Assembly (NCBI GenBank): GCA_004325065.1 | Contig: PITI01000612.1 | Location: 1-10,307 of the forward strand | DNA length: 10,307 bases | Source of the DNA: Hamiltosporidium magnivora | Lineage: Eukaryota; Microsporidia; Dubosqiidae | Reading direction: 5' to 3' | Shown here: positions 1 through 8,984 of the stretch, piece by piece | Position numbering within the stretch: position 1 is the stretch's first letter | How the letters are laid out: each line of letters starts with the position of its first letter | The notes under the pieces: generated by a model | What the model was told of the DNA's origin: nothing | Databases searched by the model: none | Seen by the model: the letters and a program-made list of their open reading frames with translations, nothing else | Made by a program: the position numbers and the translations under genes

Positions 1-156
1 TCTTAATATAAAGCGTAGTATGTCAAAGGGTGTTACTGTAAAATGGTGGTTTAAAGGAGGTTAGTAAATTTATATTAGATTAACGGGTTGTTAACATATA
101 TAATTCCGTATTAAAGGCTTTTGGTGATTAAGGAAAATCGGGAGAGTGTTATTTGA

Positions 157-459
157 ATGTGTAATTCTGTAAAGAGCGCTAATAATATGCATGCATTATT
201 AATTGGGAATTTACTGTTCCCACTCATTTTAATGGTTCTAACGGATAAGCCATTTAAGTGTTTGAGTTTCTTTACGACTCACCTTTTTAAAGACAATAAT
301 TCGCACACGAGTAAACGCTGCAGTATGCAGAATAGAATTTGGTTAAAACGTGCTTTTCACATAACGACTCTATGTAGCCACTTATTTCATATAAATTTCA
401 TTAAATGTTATCGTATAGAAACGAAAACAAAGAATATTACATCTCAAATGCTCAAGTAA
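157..459 (+). pseudogene. possible MULE-type transposase fragment
   Basis: This is an open frame of 100 codons starting at an ATG. Seen: residues 11-31 run from an MHALL segment through a hydrophobic block FPLILMVLTDK, followed by FFTTHLFKD. Near residues 66-76 there is FHITTLCSHLF. Known of the family: MULE transposases have an 'H-A/G-L ... PL-v-a-LL-t-dK' block around the second catalytic region, and later a 'C-x-FH-x-x-Q' block. The order and spacing of the two similar blocks here fit that layout. Inference: this is a relic of the transposase core, without the N-terminal DNA-binding part and without a recognisable first catalytic Asp in the 156 bases upstream. The Cys of the second block appears as Ala and the Gln as Thr, so it would be inactive. 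There is no CCC motif before this ATG, unlike the gene at 6213. The alternative is a chance open frame; the match rests on short motifs. Confidence 0.4.
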
Positions 460-1807
460 AAATAAATAAATACTATTCAAAGTAATAAACGAATGTAATT
501 TTTGTTTTTATTATACTTGAATTTATGTTCTTTCATTATGGCAGCAACGCGCGGCGGGTAAGCTAGGTATACAATATTAATTTTCTCTTAATTAAAAAAA
601 TAGTCAGTAAGACAATGTTTTTGTGTATGATTTCAAAAATATTTAGTACTTTAGATATCGCATTAGCAAGTTTTAAGTTTGAACGAAATATTATTTGTGA
701 TTAGACCGCTGCTTTAAATTTTATTTTGGTCGATGAATAAATATATATTTCTGTATTTTCAATTAGGAAAATTGTGGAAAAAAACAAATGGAATTAATTT
801 AAATTAAATTAGCAATAATTTTAAATAATTGTAACATATTGTTTTTAATTTATATTTAAAATCTGTATCTATAGGCGAATTCTCTATGATTCCGAATTAC
901 AGCAGATTAAAAAAATCAAATGGAAAACTTTCATGGGTGTATCCTCGACATTGTAAAGTAAACGAGCAATAGAATGGGTAAATAGGTAAATATAACATCT
1001 AATTCTCAATCGATTGAAAATCTATTTATACTGCCGAAAGTATTGTATAGTAATATATAAACCTATTATATATCAGATATGTTCTTTCGTAATAATTCTT
1101 GCTATATTCTACTTCCTTTACGCTTTTTTTGATTGGTCTATTTTATTAGCTCTTTATGATGATTTATCCAATGTTTTTTTCTAGTCAATATATCTAAAGT
1201 TTGAGTTTAAATGATTATCGGACTCTTCGCGTATGATTTGGTTCTCATAATCCCGTTAATCAAGTATATTTATGCCTGATTGTCACGTTGGCTTTCTATG
1301 GAATATCTAATAATACATTTACTAGATCCTTTAGTCATTACGTCTTAATCTGTACCTTTCTCTTTCTCAAGCTAAAACGGCTCAACCTGTTTTTTAAATA
1401 TGATTGACTAAAGTTACCTCTAGTCTTAGTGATATTTAATAGGGTACGGTTTGCAGCATATGGTTACATTGCTATATAAATTCCAAGTTATTCTATAAAG
1501 GATTATATGGGATCTGAATCTAGCAATAAGATTCAATTCATTGATTAATAATTTGAGCCTATCGTCTTCATCTGTTTTAACAATTTGAAGCAAATCTTTT
1601 GAAATAATATCAACCTAAATAATAATGATCAAATTACATTTTTTTAAAACCGAAAAAAATCCAGTGAAATAGTCTGCTTTTGGGCATCTAAATTTTTAAT
1701 GATTTTTAAACTTATTTCCGCACATTGTTTTTTGGTTTCTTGAATTGATGTTTTTTTTTGTTTTGAAAAATTGAATCCGTATTCATTCTTAAAAAGTAGT
1801 TATAGAC
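460..1807. other. AT-rich non-coding stretch
   Basis: I find no coding region, RNA gene or clear repeat here. Both strands are broken by frequent stops. One frame at about 1230-1400 stays open for nearly 60 codons, but it has no ATG near its start and no recognisable motif. A short GC-rich patch stands out at 541-567. The stretch may contain older transposon sequence decayed past recognition. Confidence 0.5.
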
Positions 1808-1890
1808 AACTCCCCCATATCTGGTTCAGAGCTCAAATGAGAAAGGGGGAGAGTTGAACCGCCGGGGAAAAACCTTACCTTGAAAACCCC
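1808..1890. repeat. GC-rich block with nested inverted repeats
   Basis: This is a marked rise in G and C inside very AT-rich sequence. CTCCCCC at 1810-1816 is the reverse complement of GGGGGAG at 1845-1851. Inside and beyond it, GGTTCA at 1823-1828 is the reverse complement of TGAACC at 1855-1860. The two pairs cross, so they cannot form one simple hairpin at once. The block lies about 110 bases before the first recognisable codons of the retrotransposon relic at 2002. It could therefore be part of that element's 5' untranslated region. This is inference from position and composition only. Confidence 0.35.
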
Positions 1891-2001
1891 CTATATCTTA
1901 TGAAATATTTACAAAATTTTATGCTATCAAAACTAATGAGAATAAAAGATTTAAGAAAAATACAAAAAAAAAGAAGGTAAATTTTCAAAAATGAACTAAA
2001 A

Positions 2002-3600
2002 ATGGCGACAAAGAATATGCGGACACTTCATAAGCCAGACGTTTTACAAACTGTGGCAATTGAACTTAAGAAATATAAAATAAATGTTTCGGCGTTGCAA
2101 GAGATTCGTTGGAAGGAAACTCACATGTTTAGGAGCGAAGACCACACAATCTATTATAGTGAAACGAGATCTTTCATACTCTAATTACAGCTTTTATTAT
2201 AAATAACAATTTGGTGTATGCAGTAAAAGATATAAATGAAACATTATGTCGAATTCGGTATGCAACAAAATTCTTCAGCTTAACAATATTAGACTCATCT
2301 TTCCATTGAAGAAGCAAATAATATGAGGAAAGATAGCTGTTACGACTTCCTGGAAAAATCATATGATATTTTTCCAAGAAGCATAGTGATATTACTCGGT
2401 GAAATAAATCTAATAGTGGGTAAAGAAAGAGCTCATATACTCAAATCGGAAAATAAATTTTGTATAAGACGCAGAGAAAATCTATTACGATTAATGAACT
2501 TCTCAAGTAGCAAGAATATGATTTTCTTCTATAATGTTTCCACATAAAGAAATACAGGTAACGTGTAAGTCACTAGATAATCATACTAGTACATAACAAA
2601 ATCATGCAATGATGGAGGCAAGGCCCGCATCGGTGTACAGAATGTAAAAACATATAAAGAAGGAGATGCTTACATCCATCACTACCTTGTAATCATTACA
2701 TTTTGCTAAAGAACATCATTATTTGCATGGTTGAAAAACCTTTAAGCCGAAAATTTTATCTTCCAAAAACTAAGAGATCTTGGTGTAAGAGCATAATTTA
2801 GTGAAATTATCCAAAAAGTATAAATTATTTTGAAGACACGGGTAGAAGTGATGAAAATAAAGAGATCGAAGGAACATAGGAAATACTAAAGAATAAAATT
2901 CTAAACTAAGCGGAGGAAATAAATGGATTTAAAGAACACAAATGCATACAAAGCGGTCTTATGAAGAAGGCAAATAGCAATTTACATAAGAAAGCAGGCA
3001 GAATTAACCTCTTGCAAGAATAACGCACCGATGCGGATTTACTTCTATTAGTGCGAGGAACGAAAGCATCACATGTATGCAGGAAAATAAAAAGTGATTA
3101 CAGGATGAAAGGATACGCCTATGGAAACAGAATCTTTAAATAAACAAACAAGATAAATGCAGGAACAGAATAAAAATTAAGAAAAAAGTTTTGGTCCAGG
3201 AAGTTTAGCCTGCAAGCAATAAATAAAAAGTTATGTTACGGATCTAGAAGAACTCTTGGATCTATAGGCGAAATATTTTGGAACTTTTTAATTAAGACGA
3301 TGCAAAATGAGGAAAAGAAACATGATGTTTCGAGATTTCAGGTCCAACCTACATAAAATATGAACATATAGATCTCAACTCGTCAAAATCGAGGACGCTA
3401 TTATTTCCTAAAAAACAAATAAGTGCCAGTGAGTACCGGCGCATTTATGTGGGAATATTGAAGTATGGAGGAAATGCGCTTCTAAAGAATTTTTTTCTGA
3501 GCGTAAAAGTTTCGAAATTACAAATGAATCTAAAAGATTGGAATAATGCCTTTATTGTTCCAATTCACAATAAAGGCATTAACCGATTTAGCTCGAAGTC
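2002..3600 (+). pseudogene. broken non-LTR retrotransposon: EEP endonuclease plus N-terminal reverse transcriptase
   Basis: The order of motifs identifies an EEP-type LINE polyprotein. MATKNMRTL (from 2002) matches the usual 'TWNVRTL' start. ALQEIRW (2092-2112) carries the catalytic Glu. Frame +2 then gives NNNLVYAVKDINETLCRIR (about 2205-2260). Back in the first frame, LLGEIN (2392-2409) stands where 'LLGDFN' is expected. YIHHYLV (2671-2691) stands for 'SDHYLV'. A charged linker follows, including AEEINGFKEH after two stops (about 2865-2940). The reverse transcriptase begins with LKYGGNALLKN (3458-3490) and DWNNAFIVPIHNKG (near 3535-3577), the usual 'W..a.i.PIhKKG' block. In a working element this enzyme nicks target DNA and primes reverse transcription. 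Here both catalytic Asp positions are changed (to Glu and to His), the reading frame switches at least four times, and stops are scattered throughout. It is dead. RTE/CR1-like clade placement is uncertain. Confidence 0.8.
3544..3581. repeat. perfect 15-bp inverted repeat (hairpin)
   Basis: Bases 3544-3558 are the exact reverse complement of 3567-3581, with an 8-base loop TCCAATTC. The sequence lies inside the reverse transcriptase relic and also encodes its FIVPIHNKG motif in the broken frame. The arm is unusually long for chance. It may have arisen by template switching or by local correction of a shorter palindrome. Confidence 0.8.
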
Positions 3601-3639
3601 ATTCTCTCATTAAACTCAAAACTATAGCTGTGCACGAGC

Positions 3640-3930
3640 CTTGACCTCTCTCAGTAATACTGTCAAAGGTATTGTGTAATAAGTATGTCTAGTTTTTCGG
3701 GTTCAAAAGAAAGGTGGTTTTAACAGGTAGACTATTAACCATACGCTTAACCCCAACCTCGAGATCAGTTCCTTTTAGTCGCGCTTTACAAAAAGCAAAG
3801 AATACTCTAAATTTATTCTGCTCTCAGCATGTTGGGGAATTTCGGTATGAATTAGTCAGAAAAATTTATAGTGATATATCCCAGACAATTGTTAACATGT
3901 CTAATTTTAGCTCTTATGTCTGTTTTCGAA
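3640..3930 (+). pseudogene. possible continuation of the reverse transcriptase relic
   Basis: Short stretches resemble the next blocks of a LINE reverse transcriptase, in the right order. SLSNTVKGIV (about 3648-3680) is like the 'SLLNTVYKVLSNIL' region. GGFNR followed by TINH (from about 3714) is like 'GFRrgRSTidq'. GEFRYELVRKI (about 3834-3866) is like 'FGIPyeLVr.I'. The catalytic FxDD palm block and everything after it are not visible, and an internal deletion would be needed between the second and third blocks. An 81-codon open frame here starts with GTG, not ATG, and is not a gene in its own right. This piece is much less certain than the part before 3600. Confidence 0.4.
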
Positions 3931-3960
3931 GATACATTATATCCAGTTGTGACATCTAAA

Positions 3961-6200
3961 ATATTTATTTTAATCTTCGTCTGGTAAATATATTAGAAAA
4001 AATACTATTCTGGTTTATCAATAAAAGACCTGCTCTCTTGCAGATTTTCTAAGGAATTGTTTCGGGATTTGGAATGCCTAAAGAAATCCTAAAATCATCT
4101 TTATTCGTATAGCGCTATATAATTCATATAGAATTTATGTTAAGAATTTTATCTTTTATTCTGCGTTTAAGATAGTTTCGAATTCCGAATATGAATTCGA
4201 GAACAAGTTTTTCAGTAAAATAATTAAAAAAATATAGGTTGTTTGTGTTTGAAAGTTTCTGTACTAATAATTTTGTCCCATTGAAGAATTGATGCTTTGT
4301 AAGAAGAAATTCCTTCCTGTAATTTTATTTCATTTATTGTTGTTTGCAGTATTGAGGTATGCAAACGAAATGATATTTAGGTACTTAAATCCTCTTTTTT
4401 TCATAATTATCTTAGTATCATCAATTATAAAATAATTTTCAACATGTTAACACATCTTTCCATTAGGTCTTATTTATGTAAAGCAAATCAAGTTCATTTT
4501 CTTAGTCACTTGTTCACAATTTTCTTAAAATTTAGGATCTCTCGTTTTTCTAGCATGAGAGCTTCAAACTCTATGAATTAGACTACTTTGGGTTTCAAAA
4601 AGATCGTATTATTTACTATTGGAATATAAATAGAGATAAATTAGGTTCAACTCGCGAAACAGAGTGCTGAAGTTACAAAAGAAGTTAAACGTCGTATTGG
4701 CGACCGTGGCTAGAATCCACTCTTTGAATTCGGTAATATTTGCTAAAAAAAAGTACGAGAGCTATAAAATCATGGAGTTTTTCATGTGAAATATATTGTC
4801 ACTAGACATTTAGCTCTTGGTAACGAACTTTCTTTTACATTCATAAGAATAAATGCCGGAAATAATCATAAACCCTATTATCTAAGCCATAGCTTCTTAA
4901 ACTTGTCAATTTAAATTTCTTAGCCTCACGTGATCTCTTTCTATAACTTTGTTTGGTTTTTAATTTGCGAATTATTTACCCGCTTTGAGCAATTTAACAA
5001 ACAAAACTTAAGCTTTATTAAACTGCTATTTCTCTTGTTTTTTTATATGTACTTTCTATTTTTCAAAACTCTGCTCGGCGTTTTATATTTAGTCTTTTCA
5101 CTTTCCACCTATTTTCATTCAATTATGTGCTTTTCTTCGAAAAAAAATATTTTTTTAAGTGTTGTATTTGTTTGAAAACCCATGCTTTTTAAAAGTATGT
5201 TGTATTGGTTATATATTGTATGAACTCTCGGTTGTTTTAATTAAAAATCTTTTAATTTAATCAAGTATAAAGTTCCACGAAGCTTTTTAAGCAAAATTGT
5301 TTTGTGCCATTATTATTGATAATATGAATATATAATATAGAAAAAAGGTCGAGAAACATCAATCTTATCATTCAATTTTTTATGTAACTGTAAATTCGTA
5401 GAAAAGAAATCAGAACAATTGATTTAAATTTTTTTCAAAAATGAAAACTTTAGGAAAACGAAAAAAACAAATTTTTATGTTATTCATGATAAATAATATA
5501 ATTTAGAAGAAAATTTACAAGTTTTATTTCAAATTTTTTTTGTGAACTAATAGAACTTTTCGGGTGGTTTATATTCACTTCTACTCACTATTATTGGTTC
5601 TGTAGGATTTATGAACAAATAAAAAGCGACACTTCCTAATTTAAGCACTTTGATTGGTGTCTTATATTCTTTTAACCAATAAACATTTCGAGGTGAGTTA
5701 TCGTCGTCGTCGGGACATTACTGAATTCTATAAATGATATGTAACACGACAGATAATTAAATACATAATTGTTTTGTTTGTTGAAGTTTAAGACTTAATT
5801 AAGAGCATGGCTCATAATGCTGACCTGAGTTTATTTGTAATATTTCTATATAATTATAGTTATATTATCAAGTAAGAAATATATTTGATGCTCCATTTAC
5901 TGAAATTATAATGTTAACAAAAAGAAAGACTAATTTGAGATTTCATGTGTTGTTTTGCCTATATGATGCAAAAAACATTATATTTAAGAAAAATATCTCA
6001 AACGTATATTTTAATTTAACCTCTATAATCATTTTTATCATAAATTGTTTATAAGATAAAAAACTCTACTATTTTAAAAAAATTGTAATTTAGTGGTTTT
6101 TCAAGTTTTTTAAATTATTAGGAATGGGCGAATTCCAGGATAAGCAAATTTTAATCAGCAAACAGATTAAATACTTTTTATTCAATTTAACCAAAATATT
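3961..6200. other. long AT-rich non-coding stretch
   Basis: No gene, RNA or mobile element is recognisable on either strand. Three things were noted. About 4930-5180 is strongly T-rich on the + strand and gives a spurious hydrophobic open frame. A TCG tetra-repeat lies at 5701-5712. Three CCAAT-type pentamers lie at 5592-5596, 5653-5657 (both inverted) and 5676-5680, too far from the gene at 6213 to assign a role. Homopolymer A and T runs are common. Confidence 0.5.
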
Positions 6201-6205
6201 TTTCA

Positions 6206-6208
6206 CCC
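6206..6208 (+). promoter_or_regulatory. CCC motif just before the start codon
   Basis: CACCCGAAT precedes the ATG at 6213, placing CCC 5 to 7 bases upstream in a stretch otherwise almost free of C and G. Known: microsporidian genes commonly carry a CCC-like or GGG-like signal within a few tens of bases of the ATG, with very short 5' untranslated regions. This supports 6213, rather than the second in-frame ATG at 6234, as the start. Confidence 0.5.
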
Positions 6209-6212
6209 GAAT

Positions 6213-8573
6213 ATGACTTATGGCGATAAACAAATGTATACTAATTTAAAAAAGAATGTAAATTCCCACATAGGACTAACATATATTCTGATACAGATTA
6301 TTTATTTGTTAATATTGCTTGAATCTGCGTTTGCTTATAAATTTACCTATAGTTTTGAACAAACTGAAGATTCTGCAATTCTGTTTTTCAAAGAAAATGA
6401 AGTTTGTGATACAGAAAAAAGTAGCAATTATGAAGTAAATATAATTTTTGATGTCGACATAATGCTTATAAACAAAAAATCGCATGTTTTTACGTATGAA
6501 AAAGAAAACTTTATTAGTTTAAGCATCCTAGACGATATTTTATCATCTAATAACACTGGAAATGAAACCAAATGTGGAATAATTGAATGTAATTTTGAAT
6601 TATCATATTTTCTTAAGCTGACTAAAAATATAGCAGAGTTACCTGTTAAGTTAAATGATGATAAAATCAAATGTATGTTGTCAGTTTTGAAATGTTTTAA
6701 GGCCGTGGAAAACAAGATGTTTAAAGAGTTTTTAAATGCTTTGATCTTTACTGAATTTGTATTTATAAATAGAAATGACACAAGACAAAGTTTTTTGAAT
6801 CAAGAAGAACTATTTGATCTTTCAATCAAATCAGATTATTGTATTATAAAAGTTATAATATCTTCTTTCTTCAAAGCTTTTATGATAGAGTATGTTTTCT
6901 ATGGTGGAAATTTAATTCTATTAGAAGAACCCGGCGTGAATTTCGATGTTTCATTTTTTGATATACATGTTCCATATAGAAATTTACTTATGAATAACAC
7001 TAAGATATTTTTTATTCTAGAAAATATTTTGCAAAATATTCGCTGTAGAAATATATTTAGGTTTGTACTAAATAGCATTGATATTAGGTCAGTGATAATA
7101 AATTATCTTCAAGAATCTCGAATCCTTAATTCAAGCATTCTTTTTCATATACTTCGTTTTGATATGTTAAAATCGATAATAATATCAAATTTTAATACTT
7201 CTTCTATCTACTTCGTAGATAAATTATTTAAAGTTTTAGACCAAAATATAGATTACTTAAGTTTGAAAAATACAGTTGTTAACAAAAATGTTCTTGATGA
7301 TTTATTTGTGCGATTAAAGCTCAAAGGATTGGTATTATTTGGTAACTGTTTGTTGGAAGGACCTGATCCGGTTGAAAATTACTTATATTTTAACAAAACT
7401 TTAGAATATCTCAACCTAAAAGTTTTAAACGCATGTTTTAGTTGGTTATTGAATGTTTTTGAGACAAAAAATCTACGGAAACTTATTCTTACATTTCTTA
7501 CATCAAATGCGCAAAAAAATTTTATGAAAGAGTTTTGTAAAGTGAATACCAATACAAACATTTTGCACATAGAAATTTGCTTTTTCGACGAACTTTTTTA
7601 TAGCTTTTGTGATTCATTATCATATTTTAAATCATTGCAAACCTTAATAATTTCAAGATTTAAAACTGATGGTAACACAGAGTCCTGTTTAATAAAAGCA
7701 ATTAAATCTATGAAAAATTTAGAACATATAGAAATTTTGCATCATGGTGTTTCAGAAAAATTTTATAATTTTTTGTTGCAAAAACGCGGAATAAAAAATA
7801 TTGTGCTTAAAAACTTTATATACAGCCCAAATACTTTAAAATTCGATTCTTTGAATAATAATGTGTCTATAAGTGAATTTTTTCTAAATAACGTAAAAAT
7901 AACAGAGGATAGTTTGATAGAAATATGCAAATGTGGTACTTTGACAAAATTAAAGTTAAATGTGTGCAATTTAGAGCCTTCGCTTGTTTCTAGTCAATAT
8001 AGTTTGTTATTAAAAAATATCGTTTCTCTGTATTTAGAAGATAGCAATCTAGCAATTATAAAAAATATGAATATATTAACCCAGCTTAATTGCCTTGAAA
8101 CTTTATACATTTCAAAATGCGGTTTTTCTTGTGGTTATTTGGCAAAATTAAGTTCGTCTTGCAATCTCAAACTAAAATCTCTTTCATATATATCAGGTAT
8201 TCTAGATGCGAATGATTTGGATAGAATAAAAAAAATGGAGGTACTTAGGGAATTGAATCTTTCAGGATCTAAATTTAAAAAATGTGGTTTCTATAGCTTA
8301 GGCCATAGTAATAAGTTTTTGGGTTTTTTAAAAGACTTAAATTTAAATTTTGTCAAAATAGATTTAGAGGATCTGAAACTTATCAGAGAATTCAGAGAAT
8401 TAGAAAGATTAACTTTGACATTTTCCAATGTCAATATGTATACAGAGAATGGTTTCGTTGTTTCCCATAATTTGTATCGTATTGCAAGTAAAAATATAAA
8501 CGATATGAGTAATTACTATAAACTACGGTGTTATCTTCGAGAAGAAGTTGCTGGTATTTATTTTTACGATTAA
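6213..8573 (+). CDS. secreted leucine-rich repeat protein
   Basis: This intact 786-codon frame is by far the longest in the window. I do not recognise a named gene. Residues 20-38 form a hydrophobic core ending SAFA at 38-41 before Tyr42, a good signal peptide with an AxA-like cleavage site. No other clear membrane span is seen. Residues 42 to about 290 match no domain I know. Residues 291-740 form a leucine-rich repeat solenoid. About 22 Cys residues are spread along the chain. Sequons occur at Asn117, Asn188, Asn261 and Asn328, but if this is a microsporidian, N-glycosylation is not expected. Leucine-rich repeats bind other proteins, so a role at the spore surface, parasite membrane or host interface is plausible; this is inference. 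The start at 6213 is favoured over Met8 by the CCC motif before it. No intron is needed. It stands alone, with no neighbouring gene. Confidence 0.9.
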   Translation: MTYGDKQMYTNLKKNVNSHIGLTYILIQIIYLLILLESAFAYKFTYSFEQTEDSAILFFKENEVCDTEKSSNYEVNIIFDVDIMLINKKSHVFTYEKENFISLSILDDILSSNNTGNETKCGIIECNFELSYFLKLTKNIAELPVKLNDDKIKCMLSVLKCFKAVENKMFKEFLNALIFTEFVFINRNDTRQSFLNQEELFDLSIKSDYCIIKVIISSFFKAFMIEYVFYGGNLILLEEPGVNFDVSFFDIHVPYRNLLMNNTKIFFILENILQNIRCRNIFRFVLNSIDIRSVIINYLQESRILNSSILFHILRFDMLKSIIISNFNTSSIYFVDKLFKVLDQNIDYLSLKNTVVNKNVLDDLFVRLKLKGLVLFGNCLLEGPDPVENYLYFNKTLEYLNLKVLNACFSWLLNVFETKNLRKLILTFLTSNAQKNFMKEFCKVNTNTNILHIEICFFDELFYSFCDSLSYFKSLQTLIISRFKTDGNTESCLIKAIKSMKNLEHIEILHHGVSEKFYNFLLQKRGIKNIVLKNFIYSPNTLKFDSLNNNVSISEFFLNNVKITEDSLIEICKCGTLTKLKLNVCNLEPSLVSSQYSLLLKNIVSLYLEDSNLAIIKNMNILTQLNCLETLYISKCGFSCGYLAKLSSSCNLKLKSLSYISGILDANDLDRIKKMEVLRELNLSGSKFKKCGFYSLGHSNKFLGFLKDLNLNFVKIDLEDLKLIREFRELERLTLTFSNVNMYTENGFVVSHNLYRIASKNINDMSNYYKLRCYLREEVAGIYFYD
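7083..8432 (+). other. array of 18 leucine-rich repeats within the CDS
   Basis: Eighteen copies of the core pattern L/I-x-x-L/I/V/F-x-L/I start at residues 291, 319, 346, 370, 397, 421, 450, 475, 503, 527, 553, 577, 603, 628, 654, 678, 706 and 730. The third core position is Tyr at 659. Spacings are all 24 to 29. Clear examples are LEYLNL, LRKLIL, LTKLKL, LRELNL, LKDLNL and LERLTL. Alternating longer and shorter units recall the ribonuclease-inhibitor or cysteine-containing classes, but I cannot assign the subclass. The first four units are weaker, with Ile and Val in place of Leu, and the array ends about 50 residues before the C-terminus. Confidence 0.85.
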
Positions 8574-8574
8574 A
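8569..8574 (+). terminator. poly(A)-like signal overlapping the stop codon
   Basis: ATTAAA spans the TAA stop at 8571-8573. Overlap of an AATAAA or ATTAAA signal with the stop is known from compact microsporidian genes. In such AT-rich DNA the hexamer can occur by chance, so this is suggestive only. Confidence 0.35.
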
Positions 8575-8984
8575 AGCATAAGTTTTCATCATATTTGTAT
8601 TTTTTTTAATTTATTCGTATTATCAAGCAATTCTTTTGTTTTTTATTGTAAATATTTATGCAATGCAAACTTTGTAATGTTTCAAACATTGTCTAAATCT
8701 ATGTATTTGTAAAATATCATTTTTTTCAATGACATTTTCTATTTATATATATTACTTTGGTTTATATATCATTGTTAAGGTGAAGGAATGATAACCACAT
8801 AAAAAACTATCTGCTTAGCAATGTGTATTTGAAATGGATGTGAAGATAATAATTTGTATTTTTGGTGGGAAAAAACTACTATAAATTCGGTTGTCTATGG
8901 GATTTCTATGAAGAAGAGAGGGTCTACGAAATAGCGAAACTTTTTCTACAAATTTATTTGTGGTTTTTTATGTAACTAGATCAT
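8575..8984. other. AT-rich spacer
   Basis: This is the 3' flank of the leucine-rich repeat gene. It contains T-rich runs (8602-8612, 8635-8644) and no open frame or repeat that I can support. The earliest faint similarity to the following retrotransposon relic appears only near its end. Confidence 0.5.

Noticed and set aside
2174..2377. 67-codon reverse-strand open frame
   Set aside because: It is a shadow of the EEP endonuclease relic, whose motifs read on the + strand.
3714..3959. 81-codon open frame as an independent gene
   Set aside because: It begins with GTG and follows directly on the retrotransposon relic. Parts of it resemble the next reverse transcriptase blocks, so it was treated as possible relic.
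4178..4200. 8-bp inverted repeat TCGAATTC / GAATTCGA
   Set aside because: Arms of this length are expected by chance in a 10-kb AT-rich window.
4640..4660. B-box-like GGTTCAACTCG
   Set aside because: There is no A box or cloverleaf upstream, and the final CC of the box is missing.
4690..4735. tRNA-Ser-like start (GGCGACCGTGGCTAG)
   Set aside because: The A box fails at the invariant A and there is no B box at the right distance.
4930..5175. 81-codon hydrophobic open frame
   Set aside because: It begins with GTG, not ATG. Its hydrophobicity follows from a T-rich strand, and it has no motif and no CCC signal.
6428..7969. Three reverse-strand open frames (6428-6781, 7379-7570, 7763-7969)
   Set aside because: All lie inside the 786-codon gene on the other strand and show no motifs of their own.
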